DNA of 64,000 nt from Nocardia xishanensis NBRC 101358. GTDB lineage: Bacteria; Actinomycetota; Actinomycetes; Mycobacteriales; Mycobacteriaceae. Where the stretch lies: NCBI RefSeq assembly GCF_001613365.1, contig NZ_BDCF01000024.1:1-64000 (forward strand), written 5' to 3'. The position numbers were made by a program, and so were the translations under genes. Under the pieces are notes generated by a model. The model did not search any database and was not told the DNA's origin. It saw only the letters and a list, made by a program, of their open reading frames with translations. Of the stretch, positions 8,238 to 16,053 are shown in pieces; positions within the stretch are counted from its first letter, which is position 1, and each line of letters opens with the position of its first letter.

Positions 8238-9680
8238 TCAGCGGCTGGCCGTCGGCACCGCGTCGGGTGCGTCGGTGGAGGTGTAGTCGAAGGTGACGTC
8301 GCCCCAGGTCGCCAGCGCGACGTCGAGCGGACGGCAGATCTCGGCCGCCTTGCGCAGCACGTCCGGCCCCTCCTTCAGCAGGTCGCGACCCTCGTTGCGC
8401 GCCTTCACCACGGCTTCCAGCGCCACCCGGTTGGCCTCGGCGCCCGCCGCGATGCCGAGCGGATGGCCGATGGTTCCGCCGCCGAACTGGAGCACCACGT
8501 CGTCGCCGAACAGGTCGAGCAGCTGGTGCATCTGGCCGGCGTGGATGCCGCCGGAGGCCACCGGCATCACGCCGGGCAGGCTCGCCCAGTGCTGATCGAA
8601 GAAGATGCCGTTGCGCGGTTCGGTGCGAATGTGGTTCTCCCGCAGGGTGTCGTAGAACCCCTTGGTGGTCGCCGGATCGCCCTCCAGCTTGCCGACCACG
8701 GTGCCCGCGTGCAGGTGATCGACGCCGATGAGCCTGCACCACTTGGCCAGGACGCGGAAGCTCACGCCGTGCGTCTTCTGCCGGGTGAAGGTGGAGTGGC
8801 CCGCCCGGTGCAGGTGCAGCAGCACGCCGTTGCGTCGCGCCCAGTGCGACATGGACTGCATGGCCGTGTAACCGACGGTCAGGTCCATCATGATGACCAC
8901 GCTGCCGAGTTCCTTGGCGAACTCGGCCCGCTCGTACATCTGCTCCATGGTGGCGGCGGTGACGTTGAGGTAGTGGCCCTTGATCTCGCCGGTCTCGCAC
9001 ATGGCGCGGTTCACGCCCTCCATGGCGAACAGGTACCGGTCGCGCCAGCGCATGAACGGCTGCGAGTTGATGTTCTCGTCGTCCTTGGTGAAATCGAGCC
9101 CGCCCTTGCACGCCTCGTAGACAACCCGGCCGTAATTGCGCGCGGACAGACCCAATTTCGGCTTCACCGTCGCGCCGAGCAGCGGCCTGCCGTATTTGTT
9201 GAGATATTCGCGCTCCATCACCGTGCCGTGCGGCGGACCCTGGAAGGTCTTGACATACGCCACCGGAATGCGCATGTCCTCCAGTCGCAGCGCGAGCAAC
9301 GGTTTGAAACCGAACACATTTCCGATGACCGAGGAGGTCAGATTCGTGATCGAGCCTTCCTCGAACAAATCGATGTCGTAGGCGATGTAGGCGAAGTACT
9401 CCCCCGGCCTGCCAGGAACCTCGTCGATCCGGTAGCACTTGGCCTGATACCGCGAATGCGCGGTGAGCCGGTCCGTCCACACCACTGTCCAAGTGGCCGT
9501 TGATGATTCACCCGCCACTGCGGCCGCGGCCTCGATCGGATCGACGCCGCGCTGCGGCGTCACCCGGAACACGGCGAGCACATCGGTGTCCGACGGCTGG
9601 TAGTCCGGTGCGTAATATCCCATCGACGCGTAGGACTGGACGCCCGGATCCCATCGATCCCGTTCGGTCTCTTCGGCCAT
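8238..9680 (-). CDS. rbcL: RuBisCO large subunit, red type (form IC/ID)
   Basis: A 480-residue catalytic subunit fixing CO2 onto RuBP. The active site is complete: TVKPKLG (Lys173, Lys175), GLDFTKDDE with the carbamylated Lys199 plus Asp201 and Glu202, His291 in LHLHRAGH, loop-6 GTVVGKLEG (Lys331), and the phosphate-binding FGGGTIGHP. Start ATG 9680 is preceded by AGGAGG; an open frame continues upstream across the promoter region but has no support. First gene of the operon, divergent from cbbR. Nothing in the sequence suggests loss of function or a form IV (RuBisCO-like) protein. Confidence 0.97.
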   Translation of the reverse strand: MAEETERDRWDPGVQSYASMGYYAPDYQPSDTDVLAVFRVTPQRGVDPIEAAAAVAGESSTATWTVVWTDRLTAHSRYQAKCYRIDEVPGRPGEYFAYIAYDIDLFEEGSITNLTSSVIGNVFGFKPLLALRLEDMRIPVAYVKTFQGPPHGTVMEREYLNKYGRPLLGATVKPKLGLSARNYGRVVYEACKGGLDFTKDDENINSQPFMRWRDRYLFAMEGVNRAMCETGEIKGHYLNVTAATMEQMYERAEFAKELGSVVIMMDLTVGYTAMQSMSHWARRNGVLLHLHRAGHSTFTRQKTHGVSFRVLAKWCRLIGVDHLHAGTVVGKLEGDPATTKGFYDTLRENHIRTEPRNGIFFDQHWASLPGVMPVASGGIHAGQMHQLLDLFGDDVVLQFGGGTIGHPLGIAAGAEANRVALEAVVKARNEGRDLLKEGPDVLRKAAEICRPLDVALATWGDVTFDYTSTDAPDAVPTASR

Positions 9681-9765
9681 CGTTCCTCCTGGAGCGTTGT
9701 GCGCCTTGCGAATTCCAGGATGACCGGGCCACCGACCACAAACAATTTGAATGTTTCTGGTAATC

Positions 9766-9783
9766 CTCAACGTTTTCGTTGAG
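9766..9783. promoter_or_regulatory. Candidate CbbR operator between rbcL and cbbR
   Basis: The 18-bp dyad CTCAACGTTTTCGTTGAG lies 18 bases before the cbbR start, in an AT-rich stretch of the divergent region. LysR proteins bind such dyads with a T-to-A spacing. The location fits autoregulation plus activation of the rbcL operon. Confidence 0.55.
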
Positions 9784-9800
9784 TTTGCTACCGTCGATAG

Positions 9801-10676
9801 ATGGGTATGGTGAGCGCGGCGCGGATGGAAACATTCCTGGTCGTCGCCCGCCAGGGCAGCATCCGGCGCGCGGCGACCCAGCTGCACGTCACCGAGGCGG
9901 CGGTGTCGGCCGCGGTCGCTCACGTCGAGAAACAGCTGGGCGCGAAGCTCGTCAGGAAGGCGGGCCGAGGCATCGCGCTCACCGAAGCGGGCCGCGTCTA
10001 CGCCGAATACTGCCGCAGCATCCTGGGACTCATGAAAGAGGCGCACGCCGCGGTGCGGCAGGCAGAGATCGGACGTCTGCGCATCGGCGTGGTGGCCACC
10101 GCGGGCGAATCTGTGCTGCTGCGGCCGCTGGCCAAGTTCCGCAATCGCTATCCGGACATCGAGCTGAGCTTGAGCATCCATCCGCGCGACGTCCTGTTCG
10201 TCGAATTGCAGCACCACGAAACGGATCTCGTCATCGCGGGCCGCCCGCCGCGGGACGCGGGCCTGGTCACCCGAGCGCGGCGCGCCAGCCAGCTCGTCGT
10301 AGTCGGCGCGCCCGACCGCTGCCGCGACCCGCTGCGCTCCACTTGGCTGCTGCGCGGACGCGGTTCGGGTACCCGCGACGCCACCCTCGCCCTGCTCGAC
10401 CAACTCCAGATCACCCCGCCCACCCTCACCCTCGGCTCACACGGCGCGGTCCTCGCCGCGGCCCGAGAAGGCTTGGGCGTCACCCTGATCCACAACGACG
10501 CGGTCGAACATCACGTCGAATCCGGCGCCCTGTGCGTGCTACCCGTGGACGGCACCCCCCTCGACCGACCCTGGCACGCCATCACCACCCGCACCCCGAC
10601 CCCTACCACCCTCCTGTTCCTCGCGCACATCATGGACCGTGCCGAGGTCGGCGAAGACGCCTTCCACCCCGGCTGA
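9801..10676 (+). CDS. cbbR: LysR-type regulator of the Calvin operon
   Basis: A 291-residue LysR protein. The N-terminal winged helix has the canonical METFLVVARQGSIRRAATQLHVTEAAVSAAV; the effector-binding domain follows (LRIGVVATAGESVLLRPLAKF, then the GSHGAVLAAAREGLGVTLI segment). CbbR proteins activate cbb operons in response to metabolites such as RuBP or NADPH. The assignment rests on family plus divergent position next to rbcL. Its 3' end lies three bases from the convergent FHA gene. Confidence 0.88.
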   Translation: MGMVSAARMETFLVVARQGSIRRAATQLHVTEAAVSAAVAHVEKQLGAKLVRKAGRGIALTEAGRVYAEYCRSILGLMKEAHAAVRQAEIGRLRIGVVATAGESVLLRPLAKFRNRYPDIELSLSIHPRDVLFVELQHHETDLVIAGRPPRDAGLVTRARRASQLVVVGAPDRCRDPLRSTWLLRGRGSGTRDATLALLDQLQITPPTLTLGSHGAVLAAAREGLGVTLIHNDAVEHHVESGALCVLPVDGTPLDRPWHAITTRTPTPTTLLFLAHIMDRAEVGEDAFHPG

Positions 10677-10679
10677 CCG

Positions 10680-11972
10680 TCACACCTGCCCGTGCTGGGA
10701 GTCGAAGGTGGCGGTGCGGCCGCCGAGGAGGATTTGCGCGCCGGGCTGAAGGATCACCGGGTGGCCGGGAATGGCGCGGGTCCAGTCCTGGCCCGGTTGA
10801 CGGATGTGGGTGCCGTTCGCGGAGCCACTGTCCACCACGGTGACATCCCAGTCCTTCAAACGGATCTCGGCGTGGGTGCGGGACATGCCGCCGGAGGCGT
10901 CGTCCAGGCGGATGGGGCGGGCGCCGCGGCACACCGCCTCGGAGTGGTCCGGTTCACGACCCAGTACGCAGTCGGAGTCGAGGACGTAGGAAGTGCCGTC
11001 GTCGAGCAGCAGCAGACCCAGCGGCGGGCGAACGCCGTCGGTGAGGACGCAGGTGAGCTGGTCCATGCGGATGCCGCAGACCGCGCAGAACGAGACCCTG
11101 GGATCGTTGTGGTGGCGGCGAGCGCACTTGTACCCCTTGACAATCGCCTGCCCCGGCGATGGCGCCGACCCACGACTCGGTGGAGGTACGGTTTCGCGGC
11201 GCGGTTCCGAGACCGCCCGCCCGCGCGTGCCGTCGATCAACCCGGATCCGCCTTGGCCGGACGTTCGCGGCACCGCGGTCTCGTCGTCGATCGCGGCGCT
11301 CGGCGCCATCGTCTCCTCGAGGTCGATGTCCGTGGTCGGCGGCGCAGGCGGGTTCCGCGGCACGGAACGCGGCGGCACCGGCCGGGCGCCGTCGGCCCCG
11401 GGAAGCGCCGACGGCCGGCCTCGTTTCACCACGGGCACTTTCCGCACCGGTTGCCCGTACCAGAGCACAGCACCCGAGCCAGGAACGGAACCCGCCGCCA
11501 GCGTGCACAGTCCGCGAATCCCCGGCAACTCGCTCGCCGCATCCGCCTCGTCGACGAACAATCCCGCCCCGATCGCGGGCGCGGGAATCACCACCCGGTC
11601 GACGGTGAAACCGGCATCGCTGCCGCGCAGCACCTCCGAGCGGTCTCCGACAGTCAACACCGCGCTGACGCCGCCGTGCAGGAACACCGCCAGCCCGCTC
11701 GCGCACGGGGTGAGCACACCGAACTCGACGGCGTCCTCGTCGTCGAGCCCCATCAGCCAGGTGGTGGCAAGCCGCGCGAACATGCGCCCGGTGCGTTTGT
11801 TCTCCGTGGCGGCGGCCTCGTCGACCAGGCCGCACAGCGCGGTCAACACCGCACCGGCCGCCGTGTCCCCGGTCGCCGTCACGTCGTCCCGATTGGCCAC
11901 CACGACGACCACTCCGTCGCGGCACGCCACCAGATGCGTGCCGGGCAGCACCTCGACCTGCGGATCCGTCAC
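10680..11972 (-). CDS. Zinc-ribbon and FHA domain protein
   Basis: A 430-residue protein in three parts. Residues ~1-180 form a domain I do not recognise confidently; it has alternating strands and may be a degenerate phosphatase-like fold. Residues ~180-275 are a low-complexity Pro/Arg/Ser-rich linker. Then comes a putative zinc ribbon (CARRHHNDP...CAVCG, ~283-303) and a C-terminal FHA domain with CVLGREPDHSEAV, MSRTHAEIRL and DSGSANGTHI, the phosphothreonine-binding loops. GTG 11972 is chosen because AAGGAGG lies six bases upstream; GTG 11978 abuts that site. Last gene of a leftward three-gene unit. It should read out Ser/Thr kinase signalling, but no kinase is nearby. Confidence 0.8.
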   Translation of the reverse strand: MTDPQVEVLPGTHLVACRDGVVVVVANRDDVTATGDTAAGAVLTALCGLVDEAAATENKRTGRMFARLATTWLMGLDDEDAVEFGVLTPCASGLAVFLHGGVSAVLTVGDRSEVLRGSDAGFTVDRVVIPAPAIGAGLFVDEADAASELPGIRGLCTLAAGSVPGSGAVLWYGQPVRKVPVVKRGRPSALPGADGARPVPPRSVPRNPPAPPTTDIDLEETMAPSAAIDDETAVPRTSGQGGSGLIDGTRGRAVSEPRRETVPPPSRGSAPSPGQAIVKGYKCARRHHNDPRVSFCAVCGIRMDQLTCVLTDGVRPPLGLLLLDDGTSYVLDSDCVLGREPDHSEAVCRGARPIRLDDASGGMSRTHAEIRLKDWDVTVVDSGSANGTHIRQPGQDWTRAIPGHPVILQPGAQILLGGRTATFDSQHGQV

Positions 11973-12023
11973 CGCCACCCTCCTTCGCGGCGTCCGTTCC
12001 CGTTCGGGCCGGCGCGCCGCCCC

Positions 12024-12467
12024 TTACAGGAACCTGCCTCCGTTGTACCGCCAGCGGTGGAAGAACAACCGGATCGGCCCGTTCACGAAGAGCCAGAACA
12101 CGATCCAGGTGACCACGAAGTGGATCAGGAACGCCGCCGCCGAAGGCCGCAGATGCTCGGGCAGCACGATCGTTGTGGTGCGCAGCAGGAGCCAGATCAG
12201 CAGCCCCTCGTTCACGATCGTCAGCAGCCCGAACAACGTCGGCCAGTCCTTCTCCCATCGGAATTGCTGGAGAAAGTGGTACAGCAGCTCCCAGAGCACG
12301 CCGACCAGGATCACCGCGAGCAGCACCGACAGCGTCACCCGATACGACTGCCCGAGCGAGAGCGACCCGGTCGGCAGCAGCGGCGTGATGAACAGCGCCA
12401 CCAGCAGGCCGAGCGCACCGAGCACGAACACACGGGTCTGGATTCGCCCGTTCAATGTGGGAGTCAT
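12024..12467 (-). CDS. Four-helix membrane protein of unknown function
   Basis: A 147-residue protein with about four hydrophobic segments (roughly residues 13-33, 44-65, 78-98 and 111-132) and short charged loops. A C-terminal RWRYNGGRFL tail follows. No family motif recognised. It begins three bases after the stop of the flavoprotein-like gene and ends ~50 bases before the FHA gene, so the three are probably one transcript. It may anchor its neighbours at the membrane. Confidence 0.75.
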   Translation of the reverse strand: MTPTLNGRIQTRVFVLGALGLLVALFITPLLPTGSLSLGQSYRVTLSVLLAVILVGVLWELLYHFLQQFRWEKDWPTLFGLLTIVNEGLLIWLLLRTTTIVLPEHLRPSAAAFLIHFVVTWIVFWLFVNGPIRLFFHRWRYNGGRFL

Positions 12468-12470
12468 CGG

Positions 12471-14012
12471 TCAGATCTTCTTGTCGTTGACCCACAGCCA
12501 CCACTGCCGCGCCGAGCGCAGCGGGCCGAGGCGCGGGCAGAATCCGAGCGCGGCGAGGTCGTCCGCCATTTCCAGTGCGGCGTATTGCAGGCCCAGGAAC
12601 GAGTCGACGCCCGCGTAGTAGCCGCCGAGCGTCGCGCTGCCCGCGGCATACATCCGCCCCGCGCCGCTGCGGGTGCCGATCAGCTCGAACGTGCGGTCCA
12701 CGTCCAGCCTGCCGACCGGGTTGCGGCCCGCCCCCGCATGGTCGAGCAGGTCTGCGAGCAGCCGGTGTTCGCGGATGTCGGCCTCTAGACCGGTGCAGTC
12801 GATGATGTAGTCGGCGTGGGTCTCGAACGGTTGCGTCGGCGGCCGAAAAGGCAAGGGAGCCTGCGCGTCCGGCTCGATGGTGGTCACCACGCCCGCCCTC
12901 CCCTCGGCAGGGCGCAGATCGCGGGCGCTCCCCGCCATTACCTGGTACCAGCCCTGGGCCCGGCCGCGCTTCAGTTGCTCCTGCCAGCTCTTGCGCACCG
13001 GAGTGTTGGTGCCGCCGAGCATCTTGTACAGCGCGGCGCGCTCCTCCCCTTCCAGTCCGCGCAGCTTCGCTTTGAGCTGTCCGCCCCAGGCGCCCTTCGG
13101 CCAGTTGAATCCCTGGTAGGCCCATCCGTCGGCGCCCTTACGACGCATGAACACGCTCGGCCCGTGCGAACCGGCGACGTAGGTGCGGAACAGATGCAGA
13201 ATCTGGGTGTTGAGCCGGTGCTTGTCGCGATCGTCGATCAATCGCTGTAAGACGCGGCTCGCCACGATCCCGGCACCACGGATCATGACCGTCCCCGGTC
13301 TTCGCTGCAACGCCTGATACACGTGCTCGTGCGGTTCGTACGCGTTCACCACCCGGGTGGGGTCGCGGAAGCGCTCACGGTAGGCCTGCAGGTCGGGCAG
13401 CAACCGCAGGCCAGGATAGCCGACGGCCACATGGACATACGTGCTGCGGAAGGCCACCCGCTTGGTCGGAGTCGCACCGTCGGGCGGCGTCAGGATGGTG
13501 TAGTAGCCGCCGCCGTGGCGCTTGCGCACCATCCTGACCTGACCTTTGTAGAGCGAACGCGGGTAGTCGACGCGGTGGTACTCGCGCTCCATCGCGGCGA
13601 ACACCTGCCCGGCACGCGGCGTGTAGTAGTTGGTGAGAATCGGCTCGGTGAGCACGTTCCACAGCGCAGCCGGCGACTTGTCGGCAATCGCCTCGCGCAC
13701 CGCGTACGACGGGAAGCCCCAGATGTTCTCGGGAGTGCTGCCGGAATCGCTGCGCAGTCGCTCGGCGCGCGGAATCTGCGACACCCGCGTCAAATACTCG
13801 TATCCGGACCACGGCACGTCCTGCGGGCCGAGCACCGCGATCGACCGCGCGGGGACGCCGTAGATCCGGAGGGTGTCGAAGGCGATGAACGACCCGATTC
13901 CGCTGCCGATCGTCACGAACGGTACGTCGATGACCGGTATCCCGGCCTGGCCAAGCATGTCGTCGGTCCAGACGTCGGTGTCGACGAGGACCGGGGTGAG
14001 ATCTCCCCGCAT
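12471..14012 (-). CDS. Rossmann-fold (FAD/NAD(P)-binding) protein of unknown function
   Basis: A 513-residue protein. A dinucleotide-binding beta-alpha-beta motif (FVTIGSGIGSFIAFDTLRIYG) lies near residues 32-53. Mid-protein there is VMIRGAGIVASRVLQRLI, a second glycine-rich strand-helix unit at ~251-268. The C-terminal region has YIIDCTGLEADI and GRMYAAGSATLGGYYAG, which resemble FAD-dependent oxidoreductase ends. Catalytic residues and substrate cannot be read. ATG 14012 has only a weak ribosome site, so a leaderless or later start is possible. First gene of the three-gene unit, divergent from the response regulator at 14149. Confidence 0.75.
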   Translation of the reverse strand: MRGDLTPVLVDTDVWTDDMLGQAGIPVIDVPFVTIGSGIGSFIAFDTLRIYGVPARSIAVLGPQDVPWSGYEYLTRVSQIPRAERLRSDSGSTPENIWGFPSYAVREAIADKSPAALWNVLTEPILTNYYTPRAGQVFAAMEREYHRVDYPRSLYKGQVRMVRKRHGGGYYTILTPPDGATPTKRVAFRSTYVHVAVGYPGLRLLPDLQAYRERFRDPTRVVNAYEPHEHVYQALQRRPGTVMIRGAGIVASRVLQRLIDDRDKHRLNTQILHLFRTYVAGSHGPSVFMRRKGADGWAYQGFNWPKGAWGGQLKAKLRGLEGEERAALYKMLGGTNTPVRKSWQEQLKRGRAQGWYQVMAGSARDLRPAEGRAGVVTTIEPDAQAPLPFRPPTQPFETHADYIIDCTGLEADIREHRLLADLLDHAGAGRNPVGRLDVDRTFELIGTRSGAGRMYAAGSATLGGYYAGVDSFLGLQYAALEMADDLAALGFCPRLGPLRSARQWWLWVNDKKI

Positions 14013-14148
14013 TCGCCGGATGCTACCGCCAAATTCTTATGGGCCGCTTGCGATTACCTTGTCCTCTCATGGCTCGTTCGCGACGACGCGGGCACCGATC
14101 TGCGCGAACCTGCCACGGCGCGGACCGCACCGGACGTACCATCCCTGC

Positions 14149-14559
14149 GTGGCCGACGCGACTCGTTCCACCCCGCTGCGGGTGCTGGTCTACAGCAACG
14201 ACGCCGATACCCGGCGCCAGGTGATGCTGGCGCTGGGCAGACACCCGCACCCAGAGCTACCCGATCTCGACTACCTCGAGGTGGCCACCGCACCGGTGGT
14301 CATCGAGCGGATGGACGAGGGCGGCATCGACCTCGCCATCCTCGACGGCGAATCGACGCCCGCGGGCGGGCTCGGCATCGCCAAGCAGCTCAAGGACGAG
14401 ATCACGCAGTGCCCTCCGGTGCTGGTGCTCACCGGTCGTCCCGACGACGCCTGGCTGGCGACCTGGTCGCGGGCCGAGGCCGCGGTCGCGCATCCGATCG
14501 ATCCGATCCGGCTCACCGAGGCCGTCGTCACGCTGCTGCGCAACCGCACCGCCGCCTGA
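14149..14559 (+). CDS. Atypical response regulator (Rv3143-like), nuo-associated
   Basis: A 136-residue stand-alone receiver domain without output domain. The expected phospho-acceptor is present (DLAILDGEST, Asp66), but the N-terminal acidic pair is replaced (LVYSNDAD) and the beta-5 lysine-proline is altered to HPIDP, so phosphorylation chemistry may be abnormal. Mycobacteria have a close counterpart, Rv3143, in the same place ahead of nuoA, which suggests a conserved role in complex I control or assembly. The GTG start at 14149 is inferred from homolog length (~133). It is separated from nuoA by a ~510-base regulatory region. Confidence 0.85.
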   Translation: MADATRSTPLRVLVYSNDADTRRQVMLALGRHPHPELPDLDYLEVATAPVVIERMDEGGIDLAILDGESTPAGGLGIAKQLKDEITQCPPVLVLTGRPDDAWLATWSRAEAAVAHPIDPIRLTEAVVTLLRNRTAA

Positions 14560-14766
14560 TTCATCGATGAACGTCATCATCGGGTTGCCAGAGCGCGCGT
14601 ACGCCCGCCCGGCGACCGATTAGCAATCGTCACCAATAGCGTCCGGCAATCACCGCGGACGCGAGTTCGTCGAACGGGGCGCCGCCACCGGCGCGAGCAA
14701 CTCATCGGCACTGTCGATACCCGTCGGTAGCTTCGCCGTGCCCGCGCAGCTGGGACAACGGTCCCG

Positions 14767-14782
14767 TTCGTCACGTGACGAA
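14767..14782. promoter_or_regulatory. Perfect palindrome in the nuo upstream region
   Basis: TTCGTCACGTGACGAA is perfectly symmetric and lies ~290 bases before nuoA. This is a likely regulator-binding site; the regulator is unknown. Confidence 0.5.
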
Positions 14783-14880
14783 GGCGGTCGATTACCCCAC
14801 ATCAGTCATAAATCGTAGTTCTGAATTCGATCAAACATTCGGGCCCAAAGGAGTCGCGGCCAGTCGTATCAGTTGTAGGC

Positions 14881-14896
14881 TGTGCCGTAGCTCACA
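14881..14896. promoter_or_regulatory. CRP/FNR-like site upstream of nuoA
   Basis: TGTGCCGTAGCTCACA matches the mycobacterial CRP consensus TGTGA-N6-TCACA with one mismatch. It lies ~175 bases before nuoA. Inferred from pattern only. Confidence 0.45.
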
Positions 14897-15070
14897 TGGG
14901 CGAGAGCGCAGGTATGAGACCGGCCGAGTCCGATCTCCCTGGCGCACGGCCCGCCGAGCGAGGCCATGGGGCGAGTCTGGCCAAGGCGGACAACGACGTC
15001 AGCCCGCCTCGGAAGCTGCCACCAGCCGCCGTCGAGGGAGCCCCGGGCTCGCAGGAGGGGAAGTGCAGTC

Positions 15071-15451
15071 GTGAACATGGAGTTGCCGACCCTGGTGCTC
15101 GGCGCGGTCGCCGCGGCATTCGCGGTCTTTTCCATCCTCTTGGCCGCTCTGATCGGGCCGAAGCGCTACAACAGGGCCAAGCTGGAGGCCTACGAGTGCG
15201 GCATCGAGCCCACTCCGCACGCCGTCGCGGGCGGGCCGGGAAACGTTACCGGACAGCGCTTTCCGGTGAAGTACTACCTCACCGCCATGCTGTTCATCAT
15301 CTTCGACATCGAGATCGTGTTCCTCTACCCGTGGGCCGTCCACTTCGACGCGCTCGGTGTCTTCGGTCTCGCCGCGATGGCGCTGTTCATCTTCAACGTC
15401 TCGGTCGCCTACGCCTACGAGTGGCGCCGCGGCGGACTCAGCTGGGACTGA
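15071..15451 (+). CDS. nuoA: NADH-quinone oxidoreductase subunit A
   Basis: A 126-residue membrane subunit of complex I with three transmembrane helices. The family signatures EAYECGIEP and FPVKYYLTAMLFIIFDIEIVFLYPW are intact. Start GTG 15071 lies ten bases after AGGAGGGG; ATG 15077 two codons later is the alternative. First gene of the nuo operon; the spacer to nuoB is 47 bases, the longest inside the operon. Confidence 0.95.
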   Translation: MNMELPTLVLGAVAAAFAVFSILLAALIGPKRYNRAKLEAYECGIEPTPHAVAGGPGNVTGQRFPVKYYLTAMLFIIFDIEIVFLYPWAVHFDALGVFGLAAMALFIFNVSVAYAYEWRRGGLSWD

Positions 15452-15498
15452 TCGCCACCAGGTTTCACCCGCACAGTGGAAGTGAGAGTTAGTCGGAA

Positions 15499-16053
15499 AT
15501 GGGTCTCGAGGAAAAACTGCCCAGCGGCTTTCTGCTGAGCACGGTGGAGGATTTCGCCGGATATCTGCGCAAGGGTTCGTTGTGGCCTGCCACTTTCGGT
15601 CTCGCCTGCTGCGCCATCGAGATGATGGCCACCGGCGCAGGACGATTCGACATCGCCCGCTTCGGCATGGAGGCCTTCCGCGCCTCGCCGCGCCAGGCCG
15701 ATCTGATGATCGTCGCGGGCCGCGTCAGCCAGAAGATGGCGCCGGTGCTCCGGCAGGTCTACGACCAGATGACCGAGCCGAAATGGGTGCTCGCCATGGG
15801 CGTCTGCGCCTCCTCCGGCGGCATGTTCAACAACTACGCCATCGTGCAGGGCGTCGACCATGTGGTGCCGGTCGACATCTACCTGCCCGGCTGCCCACCG
15901 CGCCCGGAAATGCTGTTGAACGCGATCCTGGCACTGCACGCGAAGATTCAGCAGATGCCGCTCGGCGTCAACCGCGAAGAGGCGATCCGCGCCGCCGAGC
16001 AAGCGGCGCTCGCATCGACCCCGACCATTCGGATGGAGGGTCTGCTGCGATGA
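15499..16053 (+). CDS. nuoB: NADH-quinone oxidoreductase subunit B
   Basis: A 184-residue peripheral subunit that carries cluster N2, the last iron-sulfur centre before quinone. Ligands are visible: the adjacent Cys37-Cys38 (FGLACCAIEMM), Cys103 (GVCASSGG) and Cys132 (LPGCPPRPE). Overlaps nuoC by ATGA. Confidence 0.97.
   Translation: MGLEEKLPSGFLLSTVEDFAGYLRKGSLWPATFGLACCAIEMMATGAGRFDIARFGMEAFRASPRQADLMIVAGRVSQKMAPVLRQVYDQMTEPKWVLAMGVCASSGGMFNNYAIVQGVDHVVPVDIYLPGCPPRPEMLLNAILALHAKIQQMPLGVNREEAIRAAEQAALASTPTIRMEGLLR

Larger units (their letters stand above)
14560..15070. promoter_or_regulatory. nuo operon upstream region, no gene
   Basis: About 510 bases without a convincing gene. It contains a 16-bp perfect palindrome (14767-14782), a CRP-like site (14881-14896), an AT-rich tract around 14810-14850, and AGGAGGGG just before nuoA. 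It probably holds the operon promoter. Confidence 0.6.

Noticed and set aside
8238..9680. RuBisCO-like (form IV) or inactive RuBisCO
   Set aside because: All catalytic residues including the carbamylated lysine, metal acids and loop-6 lysine are present, together with a small subunit and activase.
9681..10403. Open extension of the rbcL frame upstream through the promoter and cbbR
   Set aside because: The AGGAGG and ATG at 9680 define the start and the upstream residues do not resemble RuBisCO; it is a shadow of cbbR on the other strand.
14775..15074. Small rightward frame before nuoA
   Set aside because: Arg-rich, no family similarity or ribosome site; the region contains palindromic regulatory signals and the nuoA ribosome site.
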